Source: Bacteroidales bacterium (GTDB lineage: Bacteria > Bacteroidota > Bacteroidia > Bacteroidales > P3). From it: a DNA stretch of 51,762 nt. This document shows positions 43,032 through 51,721 of the stretch, in pieces (position 1 is the stretch's first letter; every line of letters begins with the position of its first letter). Under the pieces are notes generated by a model that ran no database searches, was not told the DNA's origin, and saw only the letters and a program-made list of their open reading frames with translations. The stretch lies in NCBI GenBank assembly GCA_017439185.1, contig JAFRTM010000011.1, positions 1 to 51,762 of the forward strand, written 5' to 3'. The position numbers and the translations under genes were made by a program.

Positions 43032-45659
43032 ATGAAAAAGTTATTGTTTGCAATAGTTATGGTAGCCTTCGCTACCTCGCTGATGGCTCAGACCTATCAG
43101 GTAAAAGTCCACAAAAACGGTGAGGTGATATTCAACCAGGCCACCTCCGTGGTGGACAGCATCACCTTCCACAGCGGCAACGCCAACTTCAACTACAACG
43201 GCAGCAGCCTCTTCCAGCGCACGTTTGCCCAGATAGACAGCGTTACCTTCTATAACCCTAACGGTGGCGGCGGAAACACCGACCCCGACGATCCCGACAC
43301 CATTCCGACCCACGACACCACGGAGGTGGACCACGAGAGCGGCATCCACATCACGTGGAATAACGGCGGAGCGGTAACCATAGTCAACGAATACAGTGGT
43401 CAGGGAGTCGATATCGTGGCCGACGGCGAAAATGTCACGGTGACGGCGACAGCAGGCCTCGACGACCTCACCTACGTCCTCGACGGCACCGCCATCGACG
43501 GCAGCCTGCAGATAAACACCGACAAGAGCCTCATCCTCCTGATGCAGGGTCTCCACCTGCATTCCACTACCGGTCCTGCCCTTTGGGTGGTTACCGACCA
43601 CAGGGCTACAATACATCTCGCACAAAACACCGTCAACTTCATATCCGACACCACCAATATCTCCAACACAAGCCACAAGGCAGCCATGCAGAGCCAGGGC
43701 AAGTTCGAGATACAGGGTGACGGCTCCCTGACGGTGAAAGGCTACACCAAGCACGCCATCCAGAGCAGCGGCAAGACCTCCGTGCTGGGCGGCACCGTCA
43801 TGGTCAACGGCCTCAGCACCACGGGCGACGCCATGAACGTTGATGACCTGCTGATGCAGGCAGGCTCCCTCACCGTCACCAGCCTCGGCGACGGCATCGA
43901 CGGCGACCAGGGCCACATACAGGTCAGCGGCGGTACCATCAACATCACCTGCTCCTCCGCGGGAGTGAAAGGTATGGGCTGCGACAGCACCATCAACATC
44001 GCCGGTGGCGAGATTACCATCAATATGTCCGGTGCCGACTCCAAAGGAATCTCCGGCAACGAGAACATCTTTATCTCCGGCGGTAACCACAATATCACCG
44101 TGAGCGGCAACCAGTCGAAAGGCATCAAGGCCGACGGAGCCTTCGTATTTAACGACGGAACCCTGACGGTCAACGCCAACGGCACCTACGTCCTCACCAA
44201 TAGAGACATGTCATACTGTACCGGTATCAAAGCCGATGGCTTGGTCAACATCAACGGCGGCAACGTCACTGTGACCTGCGGCACCTCCAACAACGGCGGC
44301 AAATGTATCTCTGCCGACGGCGACATCAACATCAACGCCGGCACGGTGAACCTCACCGCTAACGGCGGCAGCGGCTCCTATACCGCTACTACCGGCACCA
44401 AGAGCTATACCACCGCAGGACTCAAAAGCAACGGAAGTGTCAGCATCAATGGAGGCACGGTGACCATGAATGTAGGCGGTAAGGGAGTGAGTGCAGACTA
44501 CAACTTCAATATGACCGGTGGCAATGTGTCCATAACCACATCCTCCAATGGAGCAGTGATAAGCGGTAGTGGCACGTCGGCAACCGACGGCTATTGTTCG
44601 GCCGGAGTGAGTACCGATGGCAACATCAATCTCTATGCCGGCACACTCTCATGCATAAGCACCGGCAAAGGAGGTAGAGGATTGAAGGCAGACGGGGCCC
44701 TGACTGTTGGAATAGCGGGAGCCAGCGACGACATCTTGCACGTATATGTCAAGACCTCGGGAACAGCAGTGAACACGACGAGTAGTGGTGGAGGAATGCC
44801 AGGTGGCGGAAGTTCCAGCGACTATTGGAAAGGATTGCCCAAGGGAGTCAAATGTGCTGGCAATATAGTTGTGAACAGTGGCCATCTCTGTTCGTTCTGT
44901 GCCCAGACCTCAGGCGACCCCTCGGGAGAAGCTATAGAGAGTAAAGATTCTATAATCATCAATGGTGGATATGTAGAAGCCAATGCATACGACGATGCCA
45001 TCAACGCGGCCAATTTTATAAAAATCACTGGCGGTTATGTGTGGGCATACGCACGAGGCAACGATGCCATCGACTGTAACGGAGCCGAGAACTCGGGTAG
45101 CAGTCAATGGGGAGGATCAAGCAACTCGGTCAATACAATAAACATCACAGGAGGCACCGTCATAGCCAGCGGCACCGAGGTGGCCGTAGATGACTGCGGC
45201 GACCGTGGCGGATACATTTCAGCCACCAACTGCACCTTCGTGCTCATCGGCGGCAATATGGGAATCTGCGAGGCTACTCCTCAACTCACCGGTCAGAAGC
45301 TTATCAACATCAGCTCCAGCTCGAGCGGCGGCGGATATCCTGGTGGCGGTGGCGGCGGTGGGCTCTCCACGGCTCAAAGCGGCTTCACCGTGAAGAACAG
45401 CAGCGGCACCGAGATTATGACCTTCAAGTGGCCCACCATCTCTACAGGACAGAGCGGTTTCGAAGACACCACGGCGGGTGCCAAACCCGGCCCTGGCGGC
45501 AGCAGCAGTAGCGGCATATATATCACCACCCCCAACGTGCAGGCGGGCGCCTACACCGTCTATAAGTCGCCCACCATCACCGGCGGCACCAGCTGGCACG
45601 GACTCTACTCGGGAGCCACATCGACCGGCGGCACCAGCTCTACCGTATCGGCCCAATAA
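43032..45659 (+). CDS. Carbohydrate-binding domain-containing surface protein (Cthe_2159-like)
   Basis: 875 residues from ATG 43032; ATG 43020 lies before the upstream stop and would spoil the signal peptide KKLLFAIVMVAFATSLMAQ. After a module ending IDSVTFYNPNGG and an acidic Pro/Asp linker (DPDDPDTIPTHD) comes a long right-handed beta-helix-like region. Its repeats take the form ADG-x-x-x-INGG-x-V and GDGIDGDQGHIQVSGGTINI. This is the pattern of the Cthe_2159 family, known for binding acidic polysaccharides and calcium. The Gly-rich stretch GGYPGGGGGGG and a Ser/Thr-Gly tail follow. No sorting domain is seen at the C-terminus. A terminator follows. Confidence 0.85.
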   Translation: MKKLLFAIVMVAFATSLMAQTYQVKVHKNGEVIFNQATSVVDSITFHSGNANFNYNGSSLFQRTFAQIDSVTFYNPNGGGGNTDPDDPDTIPTHDTTEVDHESGIHITWNNGGAVTIVNEYSGQGVDIVADGENVTVTATAGLDDLTYVLDGTAIDGSLQINTDKSLILLMQGLHLHSTTGPALWVVTDHRATIHLAQNTVNFISDTTNISNTSHKAAMQSQGKFEIQGDGSLTVKGYTKHAIQSSGKTSVLGGTVMVNGLSTTGDAMNVDDLLMQAGSLTVTSLGDGIDGDQGHIQVSGGTINITCSSAGVKGMGCDSTINIAGGEITINMSGADSKGISGNENIFISGGNHNITVSGNQSKGIKADGAFVFNDGTLTVNANGTYVLTNRDMSYCTGIKADGLVNINGGNVTVTCGTSNNGGKCISADGDININAGTVNLTANGGSGSYTATTGTKSYTTAGLKSNGSVSINGGTVTMNVGGKGVSADYNFNMTGGNVSITTSSNGAVISGSGTSATDGYCSAGVSTDGNINLYAGTLSCISTGKGGRGLKADGALTVGIAGASDDILHVYVKTSGTAVNTTSSGGGMPGGGSSSDYWKGLPKGVKCAGNIVVNSGHLCSFCAQTSGDPSGEAIESKDSIIINGGYVEANAYDDAINAANFIKITGGYVWAYARGNDAIDCNGAENSGSSQWGGSSNSVNTINITGGTVIASGTEVAVDDCGDRGGYISATNCTFVLIGGNMGICEATPQLTGQKLINISSSSSGGGYPGGGGGGGLSTAQSGFTVKNSSGTEIMTFKWPTISTGQSGFEDTTAGAKPGPGGSSSSGIYITTPNVQAGAYTVYKSPTITGGTSWHGLYSGATSTGGTSSTVSAQ

Positions 45660-45674
45660 CGATTAACGATAAAG

Positions 45675-45724
45675 AAAGTGATTTGTGAGCGAATCCACAG
45701 AGTAACCCGCAAATCACTTTTTTT
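45675..45724 (+). terminator. Terminator of the surface-protein pair
   Basis: AAAGTGATTTG and CAAATCACTTT pair across a 24-base or so loop, then TTTT. It lies 15 bases after the stop. Confidence 0.75.
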
Positions 45725-45742
45725 AACCAAGAAAAGCAATAG

Positions 45743-46447
45743 ATGAAGAAACTCACGACAATAGCGGTTATATTTGTGGCCTTGTCGGTCTTGCTCTCCT
45801 GCACCAAGGAGGGCGAAGGGGGAACCGGCACCATCCAGGGCAAAGTCTTCAAGGTGCTCCACGACGACGACAACTTCACCCTTTCCGCCGACACGATGGT
45901 TGCAGCGAAGCAGGACGTCTTTATCGTCTATGGCGACGACGTCATCTACGGCGACGACACCGAGACGGGCGACGACGGCCTCTACCGCTTCCAGTACCTC
46001 ATGCCGGGCGAATATACCGTATATGCCTACAGTGAACTCCCGTCGGGCGAGAAGGTGGCGGTGAAGCAGGAGGTGACCCTTAAGAGGGGCGAAACCCTCA
46101 ACGTCGCCGACATCTATGTCCACGACGGCAAAGCCTATGGCACCTCTATGATCAGGGGCCAGGTGTGGGCAACCTATTTCGACAAGAACGGCGACCTCGG
46201 CACCCAGGAAGCCTACGAGCAGCGCGTCTATCTTATGAGACTCGGCGAACAATACCACATTGACGACACCCGTGTGGGCTACAACAGCTACTACTATTTC
46301 CAGAAGCTCCAGCCCGACACCTACGTGGTCGTCACCTACGGACAGGACGCCAACGAGCTTCCCGTGCCGGTCTATGACACCGTCGTGGTCGACGAGGCGG
46401 GCAGAATCTACGACGCCGCACCCCTTTCCATAAGACTCAAAGCATAA
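45743..46447 (+). CDS. Lipoprotein with two carboxypeptidase-regulatory-like modules
   Basis: 234 residues. Lipoprotein signal with LLSCTKEG (Cys20). Two similar beta-sandwich modules follow: GTIQGKVFKVL to GLYRFQYLMPGEYTVYAYS, and SMIRGQVWATYF to YYYFQKLQPDTYVVVTYG. Each has the Y-x-F-x-x-L-x-P-x-x-Y-x-V pattern of carboxypeptidase-regulatory-like/SdrD-B folds. I infer a structural surface or periplasmic protein. It heads the run that leads into the VTC-DUF4956 genes. Confidence 0.8.
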   Translation: MKKLTTIAVIFVALSVLLSCTKEGEGGTGTIQGKVFKVLHDDDNFTLSADTMVAAKQDVFIVYGDDVIYGDDTETGDDGLYRFQYLMPGEYTVYAYSELPSGEKVAVKQEVTLKRGETLNVADIYVHDGKAYGTSMIRGQVWATYFDKNGDLGTQEAYEQRVYLMRLGEQYHIDDTRVGYNSYYYFQKLQPDTYVVVTYGQDANELPVPVYDTVVVDEAGRIYDAAPLSIRLKA

Positions 46448-46473
46448 TTAACGATAACAAATACGAATTGAAT

Positions 46474-46887
46474 ATGAAAAAAATCTTGGCAGTAGCACTG
46501 ATGGTCGGCGTCCTGGTCCCCCTGATGGCTCAAAACACGGGAAGCAAGAAAGAACGCAAGAAGAACCTCGTCGTCAAAGAGTGGAACCTCAAGGCGGGCT
46601 CTCAGACTCCTTTCCTCGACAACGTGGTCACCTACGACGAGATGGGCCGCAAGGTGGAAGAGATAGAGTATGCATCATACGGGCAGAAATACCGCATCGT
46701 TTTCGAGTATGAAGGTAAGAACACCAAATGCTCCCGAGAGGTAGAATATAACGACAAGAATAAAGTGGTGAGTATCAAAAAGTTCGAGTACAACGCCGAC
46801 GGCACCAAGAGCAAGCAGTACACCTACCTGCCCAACGGAAAGCTGAAAAGCACCAAGATCTACGAGCGCATCACTCGCGAGCAGTAA
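46474..46887 (+). CDS. Small exported YD/MORN-like repeat protein
   Basis: 137 residues from ATG 46474; signal peptide ILAVALMVGVLVPLMAQ. The mature part is made of short strand repeats with Asn/Asp-Gly-Lys turns (YDEMGRKVEEIEY, YNDKNKVVSIKKFEY, LPNGKLKSTKIYE), similar to YD or MORN-variant repeats. The stop overlaps the start of the VTC gene (TAATG), so the two are probably translated together. Function unknown. Confidence 0.78.
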   Translation: MKKILAVALMVGVLVPLMAQNTGSKKERKKNLVVKEWNLKAGSQTPFLDNVVTYDEMGRKVEEIEYASYGQKYRIVFEYEGKNTKCSREVEYNDKNKVVSIKKFEYNADGTKSKQYTYLPNGKLKSTKIYERITREQ

Positions 46888-47666
46888 TGGACGGGTACAA
46901 CGCCATACTAGACACCATGACGCCCATATCCTTGCAGGAGATGAAGGCGGTAAGGCTTATGAACCGGGTTGACGACAAGTACCTCCTCTCGCGGGTCTCC
47001 CTCGCCCAGCTCCTCGAGCGCATCGCCCCGTCGTACTTCGTACAGCGTATCGACGGCGACGCCCTCGCTCCCTACCACACCCTCTATTTCGACACGGCCG
47101 ACTTGGCTATGTACACAGCCCACCACAACCGCAAGCTCCACCGACAGAAACTCCGTGTTCGCTGCTATCGCAGCAACATGACCACCTTCTTCGAAATCAA
47201 GAACAAGAACAACAAGGGCAAGACTTCGAAAATCCGTATTCCCATCGAGGCGTCGCTTTTCGACCATTGCCTCGAAGTGCCGGAGGTGCAGGAGTTCCTG
47301 GCCAAGGAAAGCCCTTATCCCATAGATACCTTGCGAGACCAGCTCGAAAACTCTTTCCGCCGCATCACCTTGGTCGATAAAGGCATGCACGAGCGGGTCA
47401 CCATCGACAGCGAGATTCGCTTCGCCAACCACTCGTCCGCACTCTCCTACGACCTCTCGCCACTCGTGGTGATGGAGGTGAAACGGGAGGTGGGGGCACC
47501 CTCTACGGCCATCGACCTGGCTCTTCGCGACATGCGCATCCACCCGAAGCGCATGAGCAAATACTGCATCGGCACGGCTCTCACGGCCCCTTCAGCCAAG
47601 ACAAACCGCTTCAAGGATAAACTGCGCTATATAGACAAGATTGTCAAGGCTGAGCCTATCAATTAA
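46887..47666 (+). CDS. VTC domain protein (polyphosphate polymerase-like)
   Basis: 259 residues, VTC/CYTH-type tunnel fold. Conserved basic and acidic residues expected for phosphate polymer synthesis are present: NRVDDKYLL, YFDTADL, RQKLRVRCYR, FFEIKNKNNKGKTSKIR and VVMEVKRE. By family knowledge these domains make polyphosphate from ATP; bacterial versions pair with DUF4956 membrane proteins. The next gene is exactly such a protein. Activity on the membrane is inferred, as this protein has no membrane helix. ATG start overlaps the upstream stop. Confidence 0.88.
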   Translation: MDGYNAILDTMTPISLQEMKAVRLMNRVDDKYLLSRVSLAQLLERIAPSYFVQRIDGDALAPYHTLYFDTADLAMYTAHHNRKLHRQKLRVRCYRSNMTTFFEIKNKNNKGKTSKIRIPIEASLFDHCLEVPEVQEFLAKESPYPIDTLRDQLENSFRRITLVDKGMHERVTIDSEIRFANHSSALSYDLSPLVVMEVKREVGAPSTAIDLALRDMRIHPKRMSKYCIGTALTAPSAKTNRFKDKLRYIDKIVKAEPIN

Positions 47667-47691
47667 TTAGCAACAACGAAACAGAAAACTT

Positions 47692-48495
47692 ATGAATCCT
47701 TTACAAATTTATACCGGTACTCCTTTGGCAGACACCACCCCGATGGATGGTGACTTGTTGGCCGAAACCCTTAGCACACAGGCTTCCCATGCCACCGATA
47801 CCATCATCAGCCACCAGTTCGGCACCGAAGAGGCGGTGATGGACATGCTCGGCATTCCGCTCTTCGACGGACCGGGCCTCATCAAGCTCCTATGCCTCTT
47901 CGCCTTCAACCTCCTGGTGTGTTGGATTATAGTCCATTTCTTCTATTACCGCAAGTCGCGCCGCAAGGACTACTACTTCACCTATATGCTCTTCGGCGTC
48001 ACCATCTTCGCCCTGCTCTTTATGCTCAAGAACCTGAGCATCGAGATAGGCTTCGGACTTGGTCTGTTCGCCATCTTCGGACTTCTGCGCTACCGTACCG
48101 ACACGGTGCCCATCCGTGAGATGACCTACCTCTTCGTCATCATCGGCGTCTCCATCATCAACGGCTTCGGCATGGCGGCGAGCAGCTATGCCGCCCTCCT
48201 GGCTACCAACGTACTCGTCATCCTTATGACCTGGCTGATGGAATACGGCACCAAGTCGAAGAACTCGCAGGCCACCAAGATGATACTCTACGAGAAGATC
48301 GAACTCATCAAGCCCGAACGCTACGACGAGATGATCGCCGACCTCAAAGAGCGCACCGGTCTCGACATAGTGCGTGCCGAGGTGGGCTACATCAACTTCC
48401 TCAAGGACACCGCCTACGTCAAAGTGTTTTACAAGCCTCACAACGGCCAGGGCAACTCCATCGATATGGTAACGAAATATAAAGGCACGGTTTGA
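47692..48495 (+). CDS. DUF4956 membrane protein
   Basis: 267 residues. A polar N-terminus of about 60 residues is followed by at least four membrane segments: LLCLFAFNLLVCWIIVHFFY, YMLFGVTIFALLFML, FGLGLFAIFGLLRY, and TYLFVIIGVSIINGFGMAA continuing into LLATNVLVILMTWLM. The C-terminal 80 residues are a soluble alpha-beta domain (RYDEMIADLKERTGLDIVRA). DUF4956 proteins are regular neighbours of VTC proteins; a role in polymer channel or anchoring is inferred. 25 bases after the VTC gene, 4 before the next. Confidence 0.87.
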   Translation: MNPLQIYTGTPLADTTPMDGDLLAETLSTQASHATDTIISHQFGTEEAVMDMLGIPLFDGPGLIKLLCLFAFNLLVCWIIVHFFYYRKSRRKDYYFTYMLFGVTIFALLFMLKNLSIEIGFGLGLFAIFGLLRYRTDTVPIREMTYLFVIIGVSIINGFGMAASSYAALLATNVLVILMTWLMEYGTKSKNSQATKMILYEKIELIKPERYDEMIADLKERTGLDIVRAEVGYINFLKDTAYVKVFYKPHNGQGNSIDMVTKYKGTV

Positions 48496-48499
48496 TCTG

Positions 48500-49201
48500 G
48501 TGAACAATCGTTTACCCATAATCCTGGCGTCAGTTTTGTTTATGCTTCCTCTCGTGGCGGTAAAAGGCCAGTCGTTCGACTTCGGCACCGAGTGGGAGGC
48601 CAAATATTCGCACAACATAGTGAAAGGGACTTCGATATCGGTAGGGGAGGAGCTGCGCCTCAAGCGCTACAGCACGCGGCTCACCAAGAGCGAGACCACT
48701 CTGGCGCTCTCCCAGGCCCTTTTCCGCAAGACGCTGAAACAGCACGATGTCAAGTTGCGTTTAGGAGTCTCCTATGCCTTTATATATAGATACAACAAAA
48801 ACGACTACTACGAACCACAGCACCGGCTCAACGTGCAGATGACCTCTTCCAAGCGCTGGGGCGACTGGTCGTTGGCCACCCGAGTGCGCTACCAGACCAC
48901 GTTTCGTGACACCCACAGAGGCTCTTACAAGTATAACCCTCAGATGTATATGCGTTACAAGCTTTCGCTTGCCTATACAATCCCCTCCAAGCCATGGAAA
49001 CTCACTCTTTCGGAGGAATGTTTTCAGAGACTCAACCATCCCTCACACAAGGTGGTCGACGAGTTCCGCACCGTCATCGAGGCCCAATACCGCATAGACC
49101 GTCACAACACCATCGCCATCCATCTCAAAGCCTCCAATGAGATGTTGGTCAAAAATCCCGACCACTTCTTCGCCATAGGCGCAGCATACGAATTCGATTA
49201 A
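48500..49201 (+). CDS. DUF2490 outer-membrane beta-barrel protein
   Basis: 233 residues starting with GTG 48500, 4 bases after the DUF4956 stop. Signal peptide LPIILASVLFMLPLVAVKGQ. Amphipathic strands with aromatic edges follow (FGTEWEAKYSHNIVKGTSIS, LRLGVSYAFIYRYNKNDYYE, HRLNVQMTSSKRWGDWSLAT), ending in IGAAYEFD, an outer-membrane insertion signal. This matches DUF2490. In this place it may be the outer-membrane element of the polyphosphate-type cluster, which is inference. Confidence 0.85.
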   Translation: MNNRLPIILASVLFMLPLVAVKGQSFDFGTEWEAKYSHNIVKGTSISVGEELRLKRYSTRLTKSETTLALSQALFRKTLKQHDVKLRLGVSYAFIYRYNKNDYYEPQHRLNVQMTSSKRWGDWSLATRVRYQTTFRDTHRGSYKYNPQMYMRYKLSLAYTIPSKPWKLTLSEECFQRLNHPSHKVVDEFRTVIEAQYRIDRHNTIAIHLKASNEMLVKNPDHFFAIGAAYEFD

Positions 49202-49214
49202 AACATATAGGACT

Positions 49215-49916
49215 ATGAATAAAAAAGTTATATCCACACTCATTGCAGGCCTTCTTCTTCTTCTTCTTACCGCCTGCCAACCCCAAGTTCAGGACGTGGT
49301 GAAAGCCTCCTTCCCCGACGGCTCGCCTCAGTTGGTCTATCACATAAAAGGCTCCCTGGAAAAAGGCTCCAAGGTGGGAGAGACCCGCTATTACAGCAAC
49401 GGCAAGACCCAGAGCGAGAAGTCCTATCAGGGCAAGGCCGAGACCCCGTCGGGCGTATGGCAATACTATTACCCCACCGGTTCTACCTTCGCCACTGCCG
49501 ACTACTCTGTCGCAATACCCGTTTGGCGTTTCTTCGACCGCGAGGGCAACGACTATGTCACCACTTGCGACTCGGTAGTTGTAGAGGAATATGGTGAGTG
49601 TGACATGCCTGCCACGGTTCTCTTTATACAGGATTCCATGAGTCTCCGCTATCAGTTCTATTCCAACTGCCTCCTCCGCTCCACCGGCACACTCGTGGAG
49701 GGGCGCAAAGAGGGCCGGTGGCTCTTCTACCACCCCAACGGCACCATACAGACAGACGCATCCTTCGCACATGGTCGCGAGAACGGCCCTTATACAGTCT
49801 ATCGCGAGAACGGTGTGCCCTATTATGCCGGCACCTACGAAGGCGGCCGTCGTGTGGGCAAGTGGGAGTTCTATGACGAAGAGGGTAGACTTCAACATAC
49901 ACAGGAGTTTAAGTAA
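49215..49916 (+). CDS. Lipoprotein with MORN-variant repeats
   Basis: 233 residues. Lipoprotein signal LLLLLLTACQPQ (Cys21 or so). The mature protein is built from short repeats of the form G-x-W-x-x-Y-x-x-N/T-G (VGETRYYSNGKTQSEKSYQG, SGVWQYYYPTGS, EGRWLFYHPNGTIQTDASF, VGKWEFYDEEGR), the YwqK/MORN-variant pattern. Probably periplasm-facing or surface. It closes the VTC cluster. Function unknown. Confidence 0.82.
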   Translation: MNKKVISTLIAGLLLLLLTACQPQVQDVVKASFPDGSPQLVYHIKGSLEKGSKVGETRYYSNGKTQSEKSYQGKAETPSGVWQYYYPTGSTFATADYSVAIPVWRFFDREGNDYVTTCDSVVVEEYGECDMPATVLFIQDSMSLRYQFYSNCLLRSTGTLVEGRKEGRWLFYHPNGTIQTDASFAHGRENGPYTVYRENGVPYYAGTYEGGRRVGKWEFYDEEGRLQHTQEFK

Positions 49917-49923
49917 TTGAGAA

Positions 49924-51363
49924 TTGAAAGTTGTGGACGTAAACCTTGATAATCCCATCTATCGTGCCATCGGACGCCAGGCCGACCGTCTCGGCGTGCG
50001 TGCCTTTGCCGTGGGCGGCGTGGTGAGGGACTACTTCCTCCAGCGCCCTTGCACCGACATTGACGTCGTGTGCCTCGGCAGCGGCATCGACCTCGCCCAT
50101 GCCGTAGCCGACAGCCTCTCGCCGTCGCCCAAAGTGTCGGTGTTCAAGAACTTCGGCACCGCCGCCTTCAACTACCGTCAGGGCGGCGAGATGTGGCAGG
50201 TGGAGTTCGTCGGGGCACGTAAGGAGTCCTACCGCTCAGACAGCCGCAAGCCTATCGTCGAGAACGGCACCCTCGAAGACGACCAGAACCGCCGTGACTT
50301 CACCGTCAACGCGCTCGCCGTCTCCCTCAACGACGACTCCTTCGGTACTCTCCTCGACCCCTTCGGCGGCATCCGCGACCTCAACAACGGCATCCTCCGC
50401 ACTCCTCTCGACCCCGACATCACCTTCTCCGACGACCCTCTGCGCATGATGCGTGCCGTACGCTTCGCCTCACAGCTGGGTTTCCGCATCGAGGACAACA
50501 CCTTCGAAGCCATAAAACGTAACGCCAAACGCCTCGAGATAGTCTCCAAAGAGCGCATCACCACCGAGCTCAACAAGATAATACTCTCGCCCAAGCCTTC
50601 CGTAGGCCTCAAGCTCCTCGACCTCACAGGTCTCCTGCCGCTCTTCTTCCCCGAACTTGCCAACCTCAAAGGAGTCGAGAAACGCGACGGCCGGGCCCAT
50701 AAGGACAACTTCTACCACACCCTCGAAGTCCTCGACCACGTGGCCCAGAAAAGCGACAACCTGTGGCTCCGCTGGGCGGCTCTGCTCCACGACATCGGCA
50801 AGCCCGCCACCAAACGCTTCGACCCACGCCTCGGATGGACCTTCCACGGCCACGAGGTGCGCGGATCCAAGATGGTAAAACGCATATTCTCCAACCTGCG
50901 ACTTCCGCTCGACAACAAGCTCCACTACGTCGAGAAACTCGTGCTCCTGCACCTCCGCCCCATCATACTCGCCGAAGACATCGTCACCGACTCCGCCGTC
51001 CGACGCCTCCTCTTCGACGCCTCCGACGACATCGACGACCTGATGCTACTCTGCGAAGCCGACATCACTTCCAAGAACGAGGAGAAGGTGCGCCGCTATC
51101 TCGACAACTTCGCCCTGGTGCGCCACAAACTCGTGGAACTCGAGGAGCGCGACCGCATACGCAACTTCCAGCCTCCCGTGGGCGGCGAGGAGATCATGGC
51201 CACCTTCGGCCTCCAGCCCTGCAGGGAAGTGGGCATCATAAAAGACTCCATAAAAGACGCCATCCTCGACGGCAAGATTCCCAACGACCGCCAGGCGGCC
51301 CTACAGCTGATGTACAGCCTCGCCCAGGAACTCGGCCTGAAGCCGGTGGGCAAGGATGAGTGA
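49924..51363 (+). CDS. cca: CCA-adding tRNA nucleotidyltransferase with HD domain
   Basis: Adds or repairs the CCA end of tRNAs; useful here as the tRNA-Ser gene lacks an encoded CCA. 479 residues: the polymerase-beta head AFAVGGVVRDYFLQR with the metal-binding pair DIDVV, RRDFTVNALAV, DDPLRMMRAVRFASQLGF, and a C-terminal HD domain (LRWAALLHDIGKPATK, TFHGHEV). The start is uncertain. TTG 49924 gives MKVVDVNLDNP, but the bases before it (TTGAGAATTGAAAGTTG) look like the intergenic repeat words near 5210, so GTG 49933 is a real alternative. Confidence 0.93.
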   Translation: MKVVDVNLDNPIYRAIGRQADRLGVRAFAVGGVVRDYFLQRPCTDIDVVCLGSGIDLAHAVADSLSPSPKVSVFKNFGTAAFNYRQGGEMWQVEFVGARKESYRSDSRKPIVENGTLEDDQNRRDFTVNALAVSLNDDSFGTLLDPFGGIRDLNNGILRTPLDPDITFSDDPLRMMRAVRFASQLGFRIEDNTFEAIKRNAKRLEIVSKERITTELNKIILSPKPSVGLKLLDLTGLLPLFFPELANLKGVEKRDGRAHKDNFYHTLEVLDHVAQKSDNLWLRWAALLHDIGKPATKRFDPRLGWTFHGHEVRGSKMVKRIFSNLRLPLDNKLHYVEKLVLLHLRPIILAEDIVTDSAVRRLLFDASDDIDDLMLLCEADITSKNEEKVRRYLDNFALVRHKLVELEERDRIRNFQPPVGGEEIMATFGLQPCREVGIIKDSIKDAILDGKIPNDRQAALQLMYSLAQELGLKPVGKDE

Positions 51364-51586
51364 TATGTGTGCTCCGTTATTTTGAACTGCAACGCTGCAA
51401 TTTGACTGTTACGCATGTTTTTGCCCTTTCTTTGATTTTTGTGTTCGATTGTATTTGTTTGATTTTGATTGACTTGACCCTCGAGCGGTGCGCGCTTTTC
51501 GCTCTCGAAATATTTTGCAAAGGTACGATGGCCGGAGTGCGCTCTGCAAATTCCATGGCAACTTTTTTCAAATTATTTTATAAACG

Positions 51587-51599
51587 ACTGAGTGTCAGT
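51587..51599. repeat. Palindrome ACTGA-N3-TCAGT, second copy
   Basis: ACTGA-GTG-TCAGT with ATAAACG to the left and GATA to the right, as at 3803-3828. Confidence 0.55.
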
Positions 51600-51637
51600 G
51601 ATAGTGCCGCTGTGTTATAAACAAGGACCACTTGTCT

Positions 51638-51663
51638 GCTACAGTGCTACAGTTGCTACAGTT
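51638..51663. repeat. Intergenic tandem repeat GCTACAGT(T), three units
   Basis: GCTACAGT, GCTACAGTT, GCTACAGTT, followed by a T run. Step 8 then 9 bp. Confidence 0.8.
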
Positions 51664-51721
51664 GTTTTTTACGCTATGCAAAAGCGAAAAAGAAATTTTA
51701 TATAATATATATTATAATTAA

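Larger units (their letters stand above)
51364..51721. other. Intergenic region with repeat words and a lone -7 box
   Basis: Holds TACCTTTG on the minus strand (51518-51525), the palindrome copy at 51587-51599 and the GCTACAGT array at 51638-51663. A reverse frame of 64 residues covers the box itself and is rejected as a gene. No other gene is supported. Confidence 0.55.

Noticed and set aside
51377-51571. Basic 64-residue reverse-strand frame
   Set aside because: The only promoter-like box lies inside the frame, and no motif or ribosome-binding site supports it.
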